DNA of 64,000 nucleotides from Liolophura sinensis (Eukaryota > Mollusca > Polyplacophora > Chitonida > Chitonidae), in NCBI RefSeq assembly GCF_032854445.1, contig NC_088300.1:28003608-28067607 (forward strand). The letters run 5' to 3'. This document shows positions 47,477 to 60,664 of this stretch, in pieces. The notes below the pieces were generated by a model, which ran no database searches, was not told where the DNA came from, and saw only the letters and a program-made list of their open reading frames with translations. The translations under genes were made by a program, and so were the position numbers. Within the stretch, counting starts at the first letter, position 1; each line of letters opens with the position of its first letter.

Positions 47477-49584
47477 ACAAGCCTCATCACAAGTCTGTGA
47501 CCTGGGTGAATTTCCTAATTGCTTCTAACCAGTTTACATCATGCATGCACATGAACACAAACTTAAATGATACTGACTCCGTGTGATCAGGCCAGAGACC
47601 TGTTGACATATGGCTTATGTATTCTGTTGTAAGGTTACAGCTGCAATGTGATTATCAATATAGGTCAACATAAGTGCATTGTAGGTACATGTACAATGTT
47701 CAGGCCCACACATATACAGGTTTTGTGGGCTTACCACACCCTTGCTCCCAGCTTATACCTTTAGCAACTCAGGAGACAGATACCAGGAGACAGATATAAC
47801 CTGCCTCATAAATGTAGAGCTTGTTCCCGATTTTACTATTATGCAGATAGTACACAACATAATACCAGGAATTGTCAGCTCTCTACAAGTGATGTTTTAC
47901 AAGAGTGAGAAATCAAATTCTTCAATGTAGATACACAGCATCAAATCAGTTTCAAGTCTGATTATTGTGTATATACATACCATCATCCTTCAGAGTTTAG
48001 TTCAAATACAACATGCACATCTGAGGGTATCAAACAACAATTATGACTATGTCTACACTCCGTCCAGGAGGCCGCAAGTCTGAATGATATCAACGTCAGC
48101 AAAAATACCTGTAACCCTATAATACGTGCATATGTATTTATTAGACGGAGATAAAATATTCAAACTAGTACACTGATAGCTCCAAAGGTTGTCTCTATGG
48201 TGTTATCTTACTATGCAGTGTCAGGACTGTCAACTTCGTCAATCTGCCTCTGTGTTTATGTGTGAGTAAGCTAATATTTCGTGTCATTCAGAAATCAACA
48301 CTACACAATGACACAGGATTATTAAAGTCAGCTTTAGGCTGACAGACTGACAGCAATCTGTGTTATACTTACACTGCAAATTATTTATCCTTGTAACACT
48401 GTCAATATTTTTTTTCAACTTTATTGTGAGACATTTTATCATTGACTGTTGGTTGGCCAACAGATATACCTCCAACATTTGAAAACCTTATTTACAAGAA
48501 ACAACCCAGCTGCAACAGCCAGAAGTTGCATTTAAGCTATGGGATTCATTTTAGCTAGAAGCCATGGGAAGATTGAGGGTATTACCCAGATATTTTAGAA
48601 GAGGATATTTTATCAAGGATATAAGGCAGATTTGAGCTACGTCGTATAAATTCTAATGCATGTACCATATTTCTATTTAATGAATCATTCACAAGACATC
48701 TGCTTATGTAAATGTGCTGAAAAGATTATTTGTAAGAAATTTAATAAATACCGGTGGCAATACTTAAATAAGGTGAAGATTTTCCCTGCCTCAAAAAACT
48801 AATCACTCCACATTTCTCACTAATAAATGACTGAATGTCTATATATCAGTTCATGGTGAGCAAACTTATGGTTATATTTTAACATACTTAGGCCCAAGGG
48901 GGACAACTCCAGCAACACCTGGTCAGTCATAGTGGAGTGAATCAGACGTACACCACTGTATGCTCTCATGTCTTAATATTACTAAATTTCAGAGAAAGAG
49001 CCCAGAATCAATAGGGTCTGTGGAACTCACCATAAGTGATATATGTAATCAAATTATTACAGCAATAGATATTCATATTCCGAAACTGGCCTAAAACCTA
49101 TTTTGCCAGTGATTGTCTCAACTCAGTTTATTAGTGATTAGGTTTAGCTAGCAGCACCACACATAAAACTCCATCAGCTTCTAGGTCACATCAGGGTAGC
49201 CCTAAATTGTCGTACTAACCAGCAGAGTGCTTTTAAAATCTGCAACTTATAATACATACACATCACAAGTACAAAATGATGTGAAAATAATAATGGCACA
49301 TCAAAGAAAATACCCTGGATGAATGCATACAACAGCTTCATGTCAATTCCATGTAGTGTTTAAAAAACACATTAAATATAACAGCTACATGTACTGGCAC
49401 ATGTGTAGAATATCATAAGTTTAAGGTCCAAGACTTGTCAACCTTACAAGATCTCCACCTACATATATACATGTACTGTATGTTGTACCGTATCGGCATG
49501 ACACAGACTTTTCATACATGTAAAGAAAAGCTTTACAACTATCCGACCATGACAAAGATGCCAAACTATTATAGTCCGGCTTAC

Positions 49585-49645
49585 CTTTGGTGACGGTGAA
49601 GTTGGCCCTGTAGCGTGGCATTGCTGGGAAGGACCACCGCACCAT
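49585..49645 (-). CDS. Candidate alternative N-terminal exon of RIPOR (MVRW...)
   Basis: ATG at 49645 follows directly after GCTATGCTCTCAG, a plausible acceptor, and opens MVRWSFPAMPRYRANFTVTK, ending at GTAAGC in phase 1. Joined to 46406-46477 it reads TVTKGGEVRLVPL without a frame break. It is GC-rich compared with its flanks. If spliced, the start codon would be the first codon of the exon behind a non-coding leader, or the exon could enter in phase 0 from further upstream. Confidence 0.45.
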
Positions 49646-50752
49646 CTGAGAGCATAGCACAACCACTAGGAACAAAGTCTAGCTGTGTGGTACCAAAACC
49701 ATTTCTTAAAGGTACACCATCATTTTATCCATTGCATATCCAACAGATCTGGAATCCAGGATTCCATCCAAACTTTTCTGCTCCCAAAAGTGACAAAGTG
49801 AGGACAATTTATGTGAAACTGTTCCTCTCTGTGTCAGTGCAGCATTGTTGAACGACACATGAACCACAGTGGGGGCTAAATGCTACAGTTGTGCTGTTCC
49901 TGCCAAAGCTCTCTTTCATCCGCAGCCCTGTTTATGTTAGGAATGTATGTCATGTGAATTAGAACCCCAGCATGCAAACGTCCGCACTGGCCACAAAGGT
50001 GTTCTGAGCGGATGTCAAGATAAACCTCAAATATTACCTGCTCCTGCAGTTGTTGACAGGCTTCATGATCTGGGAACAATCCTAGCCTACATTTCCCCAT
50101 CTCACAGCTCTGGCGCAGAAACTGCACCAGAGAGAAATTCACTCACTTAAAAGAATTTTATCCTTTTCCACAGTAAACCAGTGATATGTATACCCAGCCT
50201 TAACCCAACACATTCATACCTATACAACCCCATCTTAATCAACCTTCCAGGTATGGAATAATGTGAACAATTCTGAAGGTAATTACCAGCACTACCTGTA
50301 ATAACTCCTGTAGCCTTACAGTTACAAATACCTGAATGCATCACCAATTGTATATGAGCTTGTTAAAACACAAGAATGTGCAGGTACACGTACTTCATAT
50401 TTCATGAAAGTGCTAAATTGTAATAACACACGCATAGAAGAGTAATCAACAGAATTTAATAATGTTGCACCGGCTGCTTGCCAAACCCTCCCCCTGCATA
50501 TTTTGCAGTTATGGGGAATGTTGTAAGACACATCCTCATATACTGGTTAGTCTAGTCTTTCTCAAAGTTGAATACTCAATTTGACAAATCCGATTTAAAA
50601 TGAAAACCTTAATTGTTCAATATTTAATTGTTCCATGATCATAGTGATAAAAATGTATTTACCAAATGAGAGAAGTTAATTAGTTTTTTGAGAAACCACA
50701 TGACTGCAGAGTGACGAACAAGTGCAAGTCAAGATGCCCCAGTGGTGCGGGT

Positions 50753-50769
50753 GGGGGGGGGGGGGGGGG
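50753..50769 (+). repeat. G17 homopolymer
   Basis: Seventeen G after GGTGCGGGT. Confidence 0.95.
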
Positions 50770-52720
50770 AGTCATAATAAAAGTCTGTAGATGTCATGTA
50801 TTATATATGTATCTAGCCATAATGCTGTTGGTCAGTAATTTGTTACATGTACATACATATGCTATAGGCCTACACCATGGAATGTTTCCCTTTGTTCAGT
50901 ATGGCTTTCTCCTCTGACATAATGCAAATGCTAGGTCTCATAATAATATTCTGATATTCTTGCGTGTGGCTAAAACACCGATCAAATACAACAATATACA
51001 CTGTAGGTAGAAAGCTATAAGACCAAACACAACATGATTTTCATGAGACTTTCAACATTTATAATATCAATCCACTGGGTATGTAATAATGCTGGATTAT
51101 ATTCCCAGCTCTGCGCAAAACAAGATATAAAACCAGAACTTGGCAAAAACAACGTCTTACCAGCATTAGGCTCTTATTGGTTACTGCTTGACTGGGATAA
51201 CAACAGCTATGGTTGGAAGGAGGTGAAGAGTGGCGACAGACAAAGGGACCATATAAAACACCTCATCTGTAGAAAATCTACTCCTAGCATCAAACTACAA
51301 CACACACAGTCTTAACTTCAGATTAAAACACAAGCTCTTTACAAATAACACATAATAGAGGATTATCCTGGAGGCTTTGCCAGGAAATCAGGTATTTGTG
51401 AGTAAATCCTGTATCCATGCTGGGGCACCATCATTCACACATGTCCAGCCAGAGAGATGGCATGGGATAACGGGAAGATCATGGGGGGAACACAGACAAA
51501 TACATACGTGTACATCTTCATCTCATCCCACTTGGGAAATGTCTCTTCCACAACAACTGCAATACCATAATTCATCAACTTTTTCACAATTGTTAGAGAT
51601 CAAATCTGACTTCAACTTACACACCTACATAGATTGACTTCGGAGACAAAACTACACTGGCTTAACTGACAAACTTCTGGGATCACAAAATTTAACAGTA
51701 CTAGTCTAGACGTAGTATTGCTTTCAAAATGTGAATACATATTACACATGTAAACATCAGTACCTGTTTATTAAAGTTACCACTGAGACAACAACCACTC
51801 AGTAAAGGTACCAGATCAAGATTCTGGTTCTATCACGAGAACCCGCAATTACTGCGTGTCATCTTGCTTGAGCACGTTTCTAAAGTTTCTTTGAGATAAT
51901 TTATTCTGCATATATATTAACACAGTCTATAGCTTGGGAGACAGTACACAGACAATCCTAAAATTCTGTCAATACCAGGAAGGTATGCATCAAGCTTAGA
52001 TATAGTGTAATAATCCACATAATAAATGAGTTTGTTTCCATGCCCTATATTTATCTATTATACCTATACTGTAGAACAAATACCATAGTCATCACTACAT
52101 GACAGGTGAGACATTCCGTAGATATTAATTTCATCTCACACGTATGACACCTCTCTTTACTTCAATGTGTACATATACATGCAACCAAGTGCTTAATCTG
52201 ATGTACAAGTACTCAATAACATCTACCACTGGCCTTCTTACACGGAAGTGGGCCCCAACGTCAGGTTTAGCTCATACAACAATACATGTATCTTTTCAAA
52301 ATGACCAATGACCTTCATGCACTAATGTGGAATGCTAAACCTGAGCTCGTTTCTAAGAGGTGTGAAAAATTCCATTCAGCCCATAAAACATCTTTTCCAC
52401 TCGATATGTAAGTAAATGGTTTTGTAGAACAAGCTCCAGAAACGTGGTGTTCACTCTCCCTGTAATGTGTACCGACTGTCATGTCGCAAACTGCTCTTTA
52501 CTAAAGCAGATGCTGCAGATAACCATTCATGCATACTGCTTGTAACCTGTGAAACTGCCGGCGATTCTGAATGTTTTTTTATACATGCTAGCAAAAAACT
52601 TGATAATGTTAGGTGTTCCTTAAACACAAGTGTTCACACGGACACACACTCTCACCTATCCCCCACCATTTGTTGTTATGGGAAATATCAACCAATACAC
52701 CCACATGTATTTGGTGGTTC

Positions 52721-52977
52721 TTATTTATTTTATGTATTTATTTGATTAGTGTTTTACGTCGTACTCAAGAATATTTCACTTATACGATGGTGACCAGCAT
52801 TATGGTGGGAGGAATCCGGGCAGAGCCCGGGGAAACCCACGACCATCCGTGGGTTGTTGAAAGACCTTCCCAATTATGGCAGGAGAGAAAGCCAGAAAAA
52901 TCTGGACTTGAACTTACAGCGACCGCATTGGTGGGAGGCTCCTGGGTCATTACGTTGCGTTAGCACGCTAACCAATT
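52721..52977 (-). repeat. Full-length SINE family A, minus orientation, with imperfect target-site duplication
   Basis: Contains TGATTAGTGTTTTACGTCG, TCAAGAATATTTCACTTATA, CAGCATTATGGTGGGAGG and a head ending GCGTTAGCACGCTAACCAA. Flanks ATTTGGTGGTTC (52709-52720) and ATTTAGTGGTTC (52978-52989) match at 11 of 12 positions. Confidence 0.92.
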
Positions 52978-54766
52978 ATTTAGTGGTTCAGACCTGCTCA
53001 AAATATAAAAGACTCAAACTCGAGGAAAATAGGAGGAGTCAAAACCTGTATAATGTGGGGAAATGGAAAAACTAAAGGCACTGTTCATCAAAAATACACT
53101 ATATTATGACAACTGTGGTAAGAAAATGTTTACCAAATTTAAGTAGTCTTACATAATTATGTTGTAGATATATATGTTTCCCACAGGATTATGCCATACC
53201 CATGCACACACCCACCCACGGACAGATGAAAATCAGCATGCCCCCACTGGCTTGCACTCGCAAGTGGGCATAATTACAGAACTAAGATAACCAGTATCAT
53301 TAACCTGATCATAAACCTACCTTCAGCCGGCAGTATTATCCCTAGGGTCCAAAAACACATACAGTAAATGCATTACATTCGTAATAATACCCTAAAACCC
53401 AACTATGGATTACCTATTTCAGGCAACACCCACATGCGTAGTTGTATATGTAGTCTGAGATTAGTATTTACATGTGTGTATTATCTCCATAAACCAATGG
53501 TTGAAACATATACTGTGCAGAATGGAAGACAGTTTAATTACATTAAGGAGATTGCAATCGGCTGTCATGCCTGCATGATGTAAGAAAAACATGCAGTGTG
53601 GTCAGAAAAGCGTGAGCTCCACTTGATTTCCCCTGTATCTCTACATCTCACATTCTCCTTCAATGGCTAGACGTGTGAATGTAATTAATCTACTGAAGTG
53701 CCCTCATCATTCATGTTTTACCACGCGACTGATTCTTATATGCAGTGTATAACAATGAAGATATCTCAAACTCACGGCAGCACCACCACCCTGAGGCCAT
53801 TTTATTGATGTCAAATGTTACTTTCCCCCACCAACCCCTCCTCCATGGATTAAGATCCTGCTTTTTACTAACACCACTTCACAGGCTTATACACAGGCTT
53901 ATGCTTCTTTCCCCATTATAAAATACATGTATGCTTTCCCAGCTTGCAAATTTGGGACAGGGTTTACATATAGAATGAACATGTAGACTTGTAAGGCAAT
54001 AGATTTACATTATACATCTTTACAAACAACATCCTCACATGCCTAGACTGAGAAGTTTTGCCTCATCACAATACCCATCAAAACATCCCGGTCACTGATG
54101 ACAGCTTTATCACGAACAGCCACAATGGCAGTATGGGGTTCTGGTATGTGTCAGTCTTTGACAATTTCAAAAACATACATAATCATGTCCACATATACAG
54201 GTTAATGTACACCTCTCCAGGCATCTTATATTTAAATTACTAGAGTAGATGTAATACCTTCAATTACATACATAAATTATATCAAAATTACATTTTTCAA
54301 CATAAAAAACGCAGAAATGTGCAAAACTGGCGAAAAATCTCATGTCTGTTAGAACCAGACTTGCACACAGCTATGAATATTGTCAATCTGACAGTTTTTT
54401 TTCCTTTTGCTCATTAACTGAGACCAAGAAAATGTTACCAAGAATATTCCTCCTGAACGTGACAAAAATGGATCTGTACACAGTATTTAAATCTTGAACG
54501 TCATCATTTTTTCTATAATTGGTGAAATCATCTATTTAATGTTAGATGCTGAGCACAACTTGCTTGGAGGTACTTGGTTTGACCCAATGAGATGTGGTCC
54601 AAGAAACCATTATACAGAAAAAATAAATGTTAGCTAAAACCATCTCTTTCAGTAAACCCAGATAGAATTTTTCACATCATTTATCAAAAACACATCGACA
54701 AAGGGACTAAAATAAGATGAATTCTCCAGTACTGAGTGATACTGAGTGATCTACATGTGTGTGAAA

Positions 54767-54769
<3 letters not shown>

Positions 54770-54811
<42 letters not shown>
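54770..54811. repeat. (CA)21 microsatellite
   Basis: Pure CA run preceded by a duplicated TACTGAGTGA. Confidence 0.97.
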
Positions 54812-54812
<1 letters not shown>

Positions 54813-55796
54813 TTTAACTGCTATGTCTTTTCTATCATTACTGGATGTCACCAATGCTTGTCAGCATGATTATCCATGCATAATGTTTTTGTACATTTTA
54901 GATAAGTCTTAAATCTCATGATGATAATGAATTCTTTTCATGAATTAGGCAAGTTTAAAGCCAGCCATAAATCACACCGTAGACAAACACATGTATGGTG
55001 ATTGTTGGCACTATAAAGTACTGCTATATTGTCTTTCATTTCATTACAAATATAATATATAATCATTCACTATCTTGATCTTTGTTCCTTATACATATTT
55101 CAAAAACTCAACCAACTTAAGGCCACATCAATTTAAATTGTTGTTTTAGGGCCAGAAATAAATCATTTTCTTATGTTGAAGAAGTGTATAAAAATAGAAC
55201 TTAAAATTGTTTAATATGTCGGAAGTGTGGGCTATCCCAGCAACTTTTTCCTGTTGAAGATATATTTACATGATGAGAAAGCCTTAAAAAACAGGAAAAA
55301 GATCACAAAAATATCAAGATCAGACAAAATAAACAGATGGATTTTCAGCATTATTTTTTATTTTTGATTGTCGGCTCACTCGCATAATACACACAAAAAA
55401 ATTGGTGTCACCTAAACAGAATTCTTGCATACATGTAAATATGGAAAATATTGGCCAAGATTATACTAATTTTAAGCATGCAGAATGAGCCTATCATAAC
55501 CCTGTGCAGTAAATGTCCACGTCCAGGCATGCAAAACGAAATATGATATGTAATTGTAAGGTATACACACAGCAGATCAAATGTATAATTTATGTGCATG
55601 AGCACTCAGTAGGACCACGCAATGCAATTAAACAATTGAAGACTTTTGCAAGCAACAAACGCATCCAAATGTTGTGGTAAGCTGTTAAATGAGCATCGTG
55701 TTGAACAAATGGATTTCCATAACCAACAGACGAATCTGCAAACATGCAAAGCCTTAATATATGAAACCAACTGAATGTTAAATAGGGTAAAATTAC

Positions 55797-55848
55797 CTGG
55801 CACGTATATGTAATACTCAGGTTTACCAGTTAGCCAACGAGAAAACAT
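55797..55848 (-). CDS. Candidate alternative first exon of RIPOR (MFSRW...)
   Basis: ATG at 55848 in a good start context (GACCATG, A at -3) opens MFSRWLTGKPEYYIYVPG and ends at GTAATT in phase 1, the phase of the RIPOR common exon. The M-x(1,2)-R-W start resembles MINRW at 57231 and MVRW at 49645. It is short and has no homology that I can name, so the call rests on the donor, the phase and the start pattern only. Confidence 0.35.
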
Positions 55849-56358
55849 GGTCAAAGTCTCTGATAAGCACCATTACAAAAAGCAGCTTCAACAAACCCTG
55901 GGCTCAGCAAAGACTCTAGACCTACAATTACTGCTTACTGTGTACAGACGTACAGGCCACCTGTGATGCCCAGTACAATATAGGTAAGTTATACTAATGA
56001 GAATAAAAGTCAGTGAAAGAAGTCAATATTCAAACAGTGTCACACCTGCTCAACACAATGATAAGTCCCTCTCATGAGAATGTCACAAGACCAACTGAAT
56101 GAGAAATACACAGCCTATTAAACTGCTGTGTATACAGGATAAAGGCTGGTAAAGGCCAACAGTAACAGCACAAAGTAAACTAATCACGCCTTACTGTCTA
56201 ACAATAATGCATGGACAGTTCTTGGACACACAACTGGTGTGCCCAGTTGTGTTATATACATGTAACGTTTCATCCTTCAAATTAAACAGTTATTTTAGAT
56301 ATAATATACCCAATAGTGTTAAAGTTGAGAATAACTTGAGACCATGTATGTTCACACT

Positions 56359-56560
56359 AATTCCTCAACGTTTTTCCATACAAAAGGGTAACTTTCAGTT
56401 TTGATTTTGATTTTTGACAAACCTAAATTGAATGGGTTGGCCAATTTTAAGGCTTCATACAAACTACAATTTCATCAGCCTATACAGAATAGCAGCCTCA
56501 GAATATGGTTGGATGGCCATCTTGCAAACATGCAGAAAAGTTAAAGAATTACAATAACTG
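56359..56560. mobile_element. MITE-like element copy 2
   Basis: Starts ATTCCTCAACG and ends CATGCAGAAAAGTTAAAG plus AATTACAATAAC. The interior is diverged but collinear with the copy at 63120 (AAACTACAATTTCATCAG, CTCAGAATATGGTTGGATGG). Confidence 0.6.
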
Positions 56561-57113
56561 GATTTCTTTATAATGATCAATCCTACAGAATGCTTTAGAT
56601 CAGAAGCAATTTAATTAAATTTCCCTTGTAGTTAAATTTCGTCACTGGTTACATTCAAAATCATTTCAGCAAAAATATAAATCCTACAAAATTCCAGGTT
56701 TAGCTAACGGTTACAAAATTTCCCTTTTTCAAACCTGGCCAAGTTAGATCAGTTGCTTTACCATTGTTATGGCATAGGTTAAGTACTGATTACACTGATA
56801 TGTACATGTATTTGTCTGATGAAGCCAAAAGTCTGGTAAGATTAATAAAAAAAATTAATGAAAATTGCTACAAGCTGTACATTTAAGAAACAAATAGGAA
56901 TTTGTTAGGATACAGGAATGATTGATTTCATAAATGCATCAGGTTTCCTACATCAACAAATCAAAAGATGAAATATTTGAATGATTAATCATCAAAACCC
57001 ACTGTGCATGTTCTACTTCTGAACTATTCTATTCAGCACAGAAATGGACACCCTGCACATTGACATAGCATGGTAGCTGCAACATATACTTATCTCGCTC
57101 ATTATGTGCTCAC

Positions 57114-57231
57114 CTATTTTCCATGGTGCTTTAGTGTGAAGGTTGAGATCGCTCTCACCAGCAAACGTCACCGCTCGTTTTACCTTTGAGCTCTTTGGCC
57201 CACGGTAAATGCTTTTCCACCGGTTTATCAT
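57114..57231 (-). CDS. Candidate alternative first exon of RIPOR (MINRW...)
   Basis: ATG at 57231 (A at -3) opens MINRWKSIYRGPKSSKVKRA, VTFAGESDLNLHTKAP and WKIG, ending at a strong donor, GTGAGC, in phase 1. It fits the common exon acceptor (giving KIGVSGPM) or the 46406 cassette. ESDLNLH resembles RSDANLH in the exon at 39492, also close to the donor. A second open frame overlaps it (see 57184-57307), so the coding frame is not certain. Confidence 0.45.
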
Positions 57232-57307
57232 TGTAATATCCTGTAGTCTGGTAAATATCCAAGTCTCCGCTTAACCTTGTCACATAATACTTGACCAGAA
57301 CCTCAGG
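57184..57307 (-). CDS. Candidate exon in an overlapping frame (PEVLVKYYV...)
   Basis: After CTTCTCACTCCAG the frame reads PEVLVKYYVTRLSGDLDIYQ, TTGYYNDKPVEKHLPWAKEL and KG, to a weak donor, GTAAAA, in phase 1; without splicing it stops at 57155 after GDVCW. It enters in phase 0, the phase in which the exon at 63754 leaves. The amino-acid composition looks protein-like, but I recognise no family. It could be the last exon of another minus-strand gene starting outside the window. Confidence 0.3.
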
Positions 57308-58717
57308 CTGGAGTGAGAAGTGTGAACCTGTATGCAAACTAACATTCTACAGTACTGTACTTTCTACAGGTGACGGATATATTAGTCTCGAAGGAATAAC
57401 AATAGGTCTCTCTGATGAAAAAAAAACCCATCAACTGAGCTGTGTTACAGCCCTTGCTTAATTTTCCATGTACTACTGGCTATTGAAAATGAATAAGATA
57501 GTCATCGCCATATAGCTCCAGCATACAGGACAGTCTTAGTCAGAGATGTTCTGGGCACATGGCCAACTATGTCGCTGTCCTTGTGCAATGGAATGTGTTG
57601 TCCAACCTCGGGAGTGACTGACCCATGGAGACCAGTCTGAGTGACCAGTTAAGCTTATTGACCACAAGTGCTGTCCAGTCTGGCAGGAAGAGTGACCTGT
57701 CTGGTCGTGAAGCAAAACCGACTCCCAGCCACAAGGGGATAGTGATACAGTCGCTCTGCCCCTATACACTCCCCACTCCAATGGCTATATAAGAAAAGGT
57801 GTTAAGTGCCCAAGAGCTCAGGTATTAATATGCCCTGCAGGCAGATTAAACCAAGGCTTCAACATGTACATGTACTTATTTAAATCTACACCAATCTATA
57901 CCATGGGGCTACCCATCTGCACCCCTTGCCTTTTTGAATGTCATTTGAATATGATTGTTGGCACAAGTCTGAATCGACTCCAGACAATTAACATTGTTAA
58001 CCGTATACCCGCAGTTGGGCACAGAGAGACATGCAATAGTAATTAACCAAAAAACAATTGAGCTAGCGATATGTTAATAAACCCATTGAAATGCATATCC
58101 ATGTAGCTATGTACATGTCTATCATCTAGGCCTAGGCAGATACATGTATGTGAACATATGTTAACAGGTATACAGTATATAATATAAAATGCAAGAGGGC
58201 TTGCCCAGTACTGTCATCTACTTTACATGTTATGGAAAACAATCCATTCACATGCATGAAACATTCAAGAGGAATTTATTATCCAAATATCATCTGGTCT
58301 TGTTCACAATGACAGAGGGCTGACTCATTATTGTATCAGTGATCTATCACGTCTGCAGGCCACACATACATGTCACTTTGTCCATTGTGTACCTATGCTT
58401 TGGTCCTACAAGGCCGTGTCACACTAATTTCTACATCAGAACAATAATACAAATATTACATACATGTATATGGAAAAATAATGGCTCACCCAGAAATAAA
58501 GGCTAATTTATACATGTTACATGTGTTTGTAAACTGGAAAGTAAATACAGTTAAGCAGGGTAATTACTAGGGAAATTAATTATCTGTGATTTTGTGTAAA
58601 TGTATGCGTATGTTTTTGTTCATTCTCAAGAATACTTCGCCTGTAGGATGATACATGCTAAGTCAGGTATTACTGTATATGGTTGGAAAACACCCTCAGC
58701 CATCCCCGAACCTATTA

Positions 58718-58907
58718 TTTATTTATTTATTTGATTGGTGTTTTACGCCATACTCAAGAATATTTCACTTATACGGCCAGCATTATGGTATGAAGAAACC
58801 GGGCAGAGCCCAAGGGAAACCCACGACCATCTGCAGGTTGCTGACAGACCTTCCCTCGTGCAACAAGAGAGGAAGCCAGCATAAGCTGAACTTCAACTCA
58901 CACCGAG
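58718..58907 (-). repeat. SINE family A copy, minus orientation
   Basis: TTGATTGGTGTTTTACGCCA, TCAAGAATATTTCACTTATA, CAGCATTATGGTATGAAG and ACCCACGACCATCTGCAGG; the head is partly lost. CCTATTA flanks both sides, a possible short target-site duplication. Confidence 0.85.
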
Positions 58908-59010
58908 CCTATTAAAAAACCTCTACACGTAAATGATATGAATAGTTTGGCTGGTAAATGAATCTTTTAAGTGAACTCGGCAAGGGAAGATTCCAAATAA
59001 ATTTAATGAG

Positions 59011-59133
59011 TTATTTGTTTGTGGTTTAACACCATACTTTCAAGAGAATTTTTCACCTGAACCGGCAGTCAGTTTTATAGATGGAAGACACTGGAGTGCA
59101 CAGGGTAAACCATGGACCTTTGGGAAGCTACTA
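59011..59133 (-). repeat. SINE remnant, A-related subfamily
   Basis: TTTAACACCATACTTTCAAG, CGGCAGTCAGTTTTATAG and TAAACCATGGACCTTTGGG; 3' half only. Confidence 0.5.
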
Positions 59134-60544
59134 ATGGATTCTAAAATTCACTTTAATATTAAATGTACACACACAGTAAGTAGGGGTACTTATACTTCAG
59201 GCACTCTCTTTCACGTGTGCCTAATCTGTATATCATCCAACTACAATATCCAATCTACCAGATTAACTCACAACAAAAGAAAATCCATGATGGGAACTTT
59301 GAGCTTGAGGGTAATACACACAAAGACCACAGGTTAATAAGCTTATAGTGCACAGAGATTCTGGCCTGAAAACTATGGTCACGCCTGAATAAATTATACA
59401 CATTAGTTTGTCTGATTTCACACAGCTGGCTATTCAAACCCATACTACACACGGTACATGGTATTATTGTGTGCACTAGCATGTCATCTAATAGTCTAAT
59501 GCCAACCACAGATGGTCTTTTATTCTACTGTCACTTTTCTCTCACTCGTTCAGTCACCACTGGTTCATGCGCAGCAGACCAAGGGTAGACTTAAAACTTC
59601 TCACAATGCCTGGCAAATAAAATTCAAAATACAATGTGGACCAAAACAGAATCTGAATTGTCAACTTCTTTTAATACAGGTACAGAGAATAAAATCCATT
59701 TCTCTCTGATATGAACAGCATATACAAGTCGGCAGAAAGCATTCAAGGAAAAAGATTAAAAAAAAAACGCTGGAAAAACTGGAAAGCAGGCAAAAAGAGT
59801 CTGAAGAGACAACCTACAAGAGCTCAAAGCTGCTATTCATTTTTATTTTAACCGGAAGCTGCTTTCATAAAACCTTAAAGACTATTTCATCATGTGTACT
59901 AGTATCTGGTAGATTCCAGAACAATATTAACTCAATTAAAAATTCCAAACCCGATCAGAAAGTTAGTTTGGTTCTAATAAGTTAAATGATGCGTGAATAT
60001 TCAGATAATAAATAATGTATTTTCACAATTTGGACTTTCAGGATCAGTAACTATTAAGATTTCAATTTTAACTTGTTATAAATGAGTTTTGTGGCATTGG
60101 CCATTGCTGTTGCTGAAAGAGGAAGCAAACATCCGAAGAAAAAAAAAAATGATCACCTCATAAACGATGTTATGTTCTGTAAAAACTGCTGTACAGAAGC
60201 TGGATGGTTGATATACTCTTATCATGAGACTCTGTATTGATTTGTGGTTAACATTTGCTCATTAAACTGCCTAATGCATTGTAGGCTTACACAGTAAGCT
60301 GTGCTATTATGGGAATTTCACTCTTATTTCAGCCAACTTATAACAATTTTGAAGTTAAAATCATAAAAAGCACTGAACATAATGTTTAAAATCTTATACA
60401 CAGAGTGGGCAGGTTGTGAAAGTGGATGTGATGTTCCTCAAAGTGAAACATCTGTTGAAAACTGTGCAAAAAAATCAAACACTATTTAGCACAAAGTTAT
60501 TGCACAGAAATCAATGTGTGACAGATGGAAAGACAAACTGATTA

Positions 60545-60664
60545 ATTGCCAGATTAATACCACATTCAAGAATTTCTGTACAAGGATGAGATTTGAACCT
60601 CTACCTCGTGTCCTCGCGACTGAAAGGCAAGCACCTTTAACTACTAGATCACAGCCCTCTCCAA
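60545..60664 (-). repeat. SINE fragment with a tRNA-like head
   Basis: On the minus strand AGGGCTGTGATCTAGTAGTT, AAAGGTGCTTGCCTTTCAG and GGTTCAAATCTC give recognisable A and B boxes, followed by a body fragment (TTCTTGAATGTGG). The acceptor-like stem is not complementary, so a functional tRNA is unlikely. Confidence 0.55.

Noticed and set aside
47154-47528. 124-codon open frame on the plus strand
   Set aside because: It is a read-through of the family B SINE and the flanking MITE.
53250-53275. Short hairpin (CTTGCACTCGCAAG with flanking CCCA/TGGG)
   Set aside because: The stem is short and bulged, with no sign of a miRNA precursor or other RNA gene.
60585-60664. tRNA-like sequence on the minus strand
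   Set aside because: Good A and B boxes but no paired acceptor stem, and it is followed by a SINE-like body.
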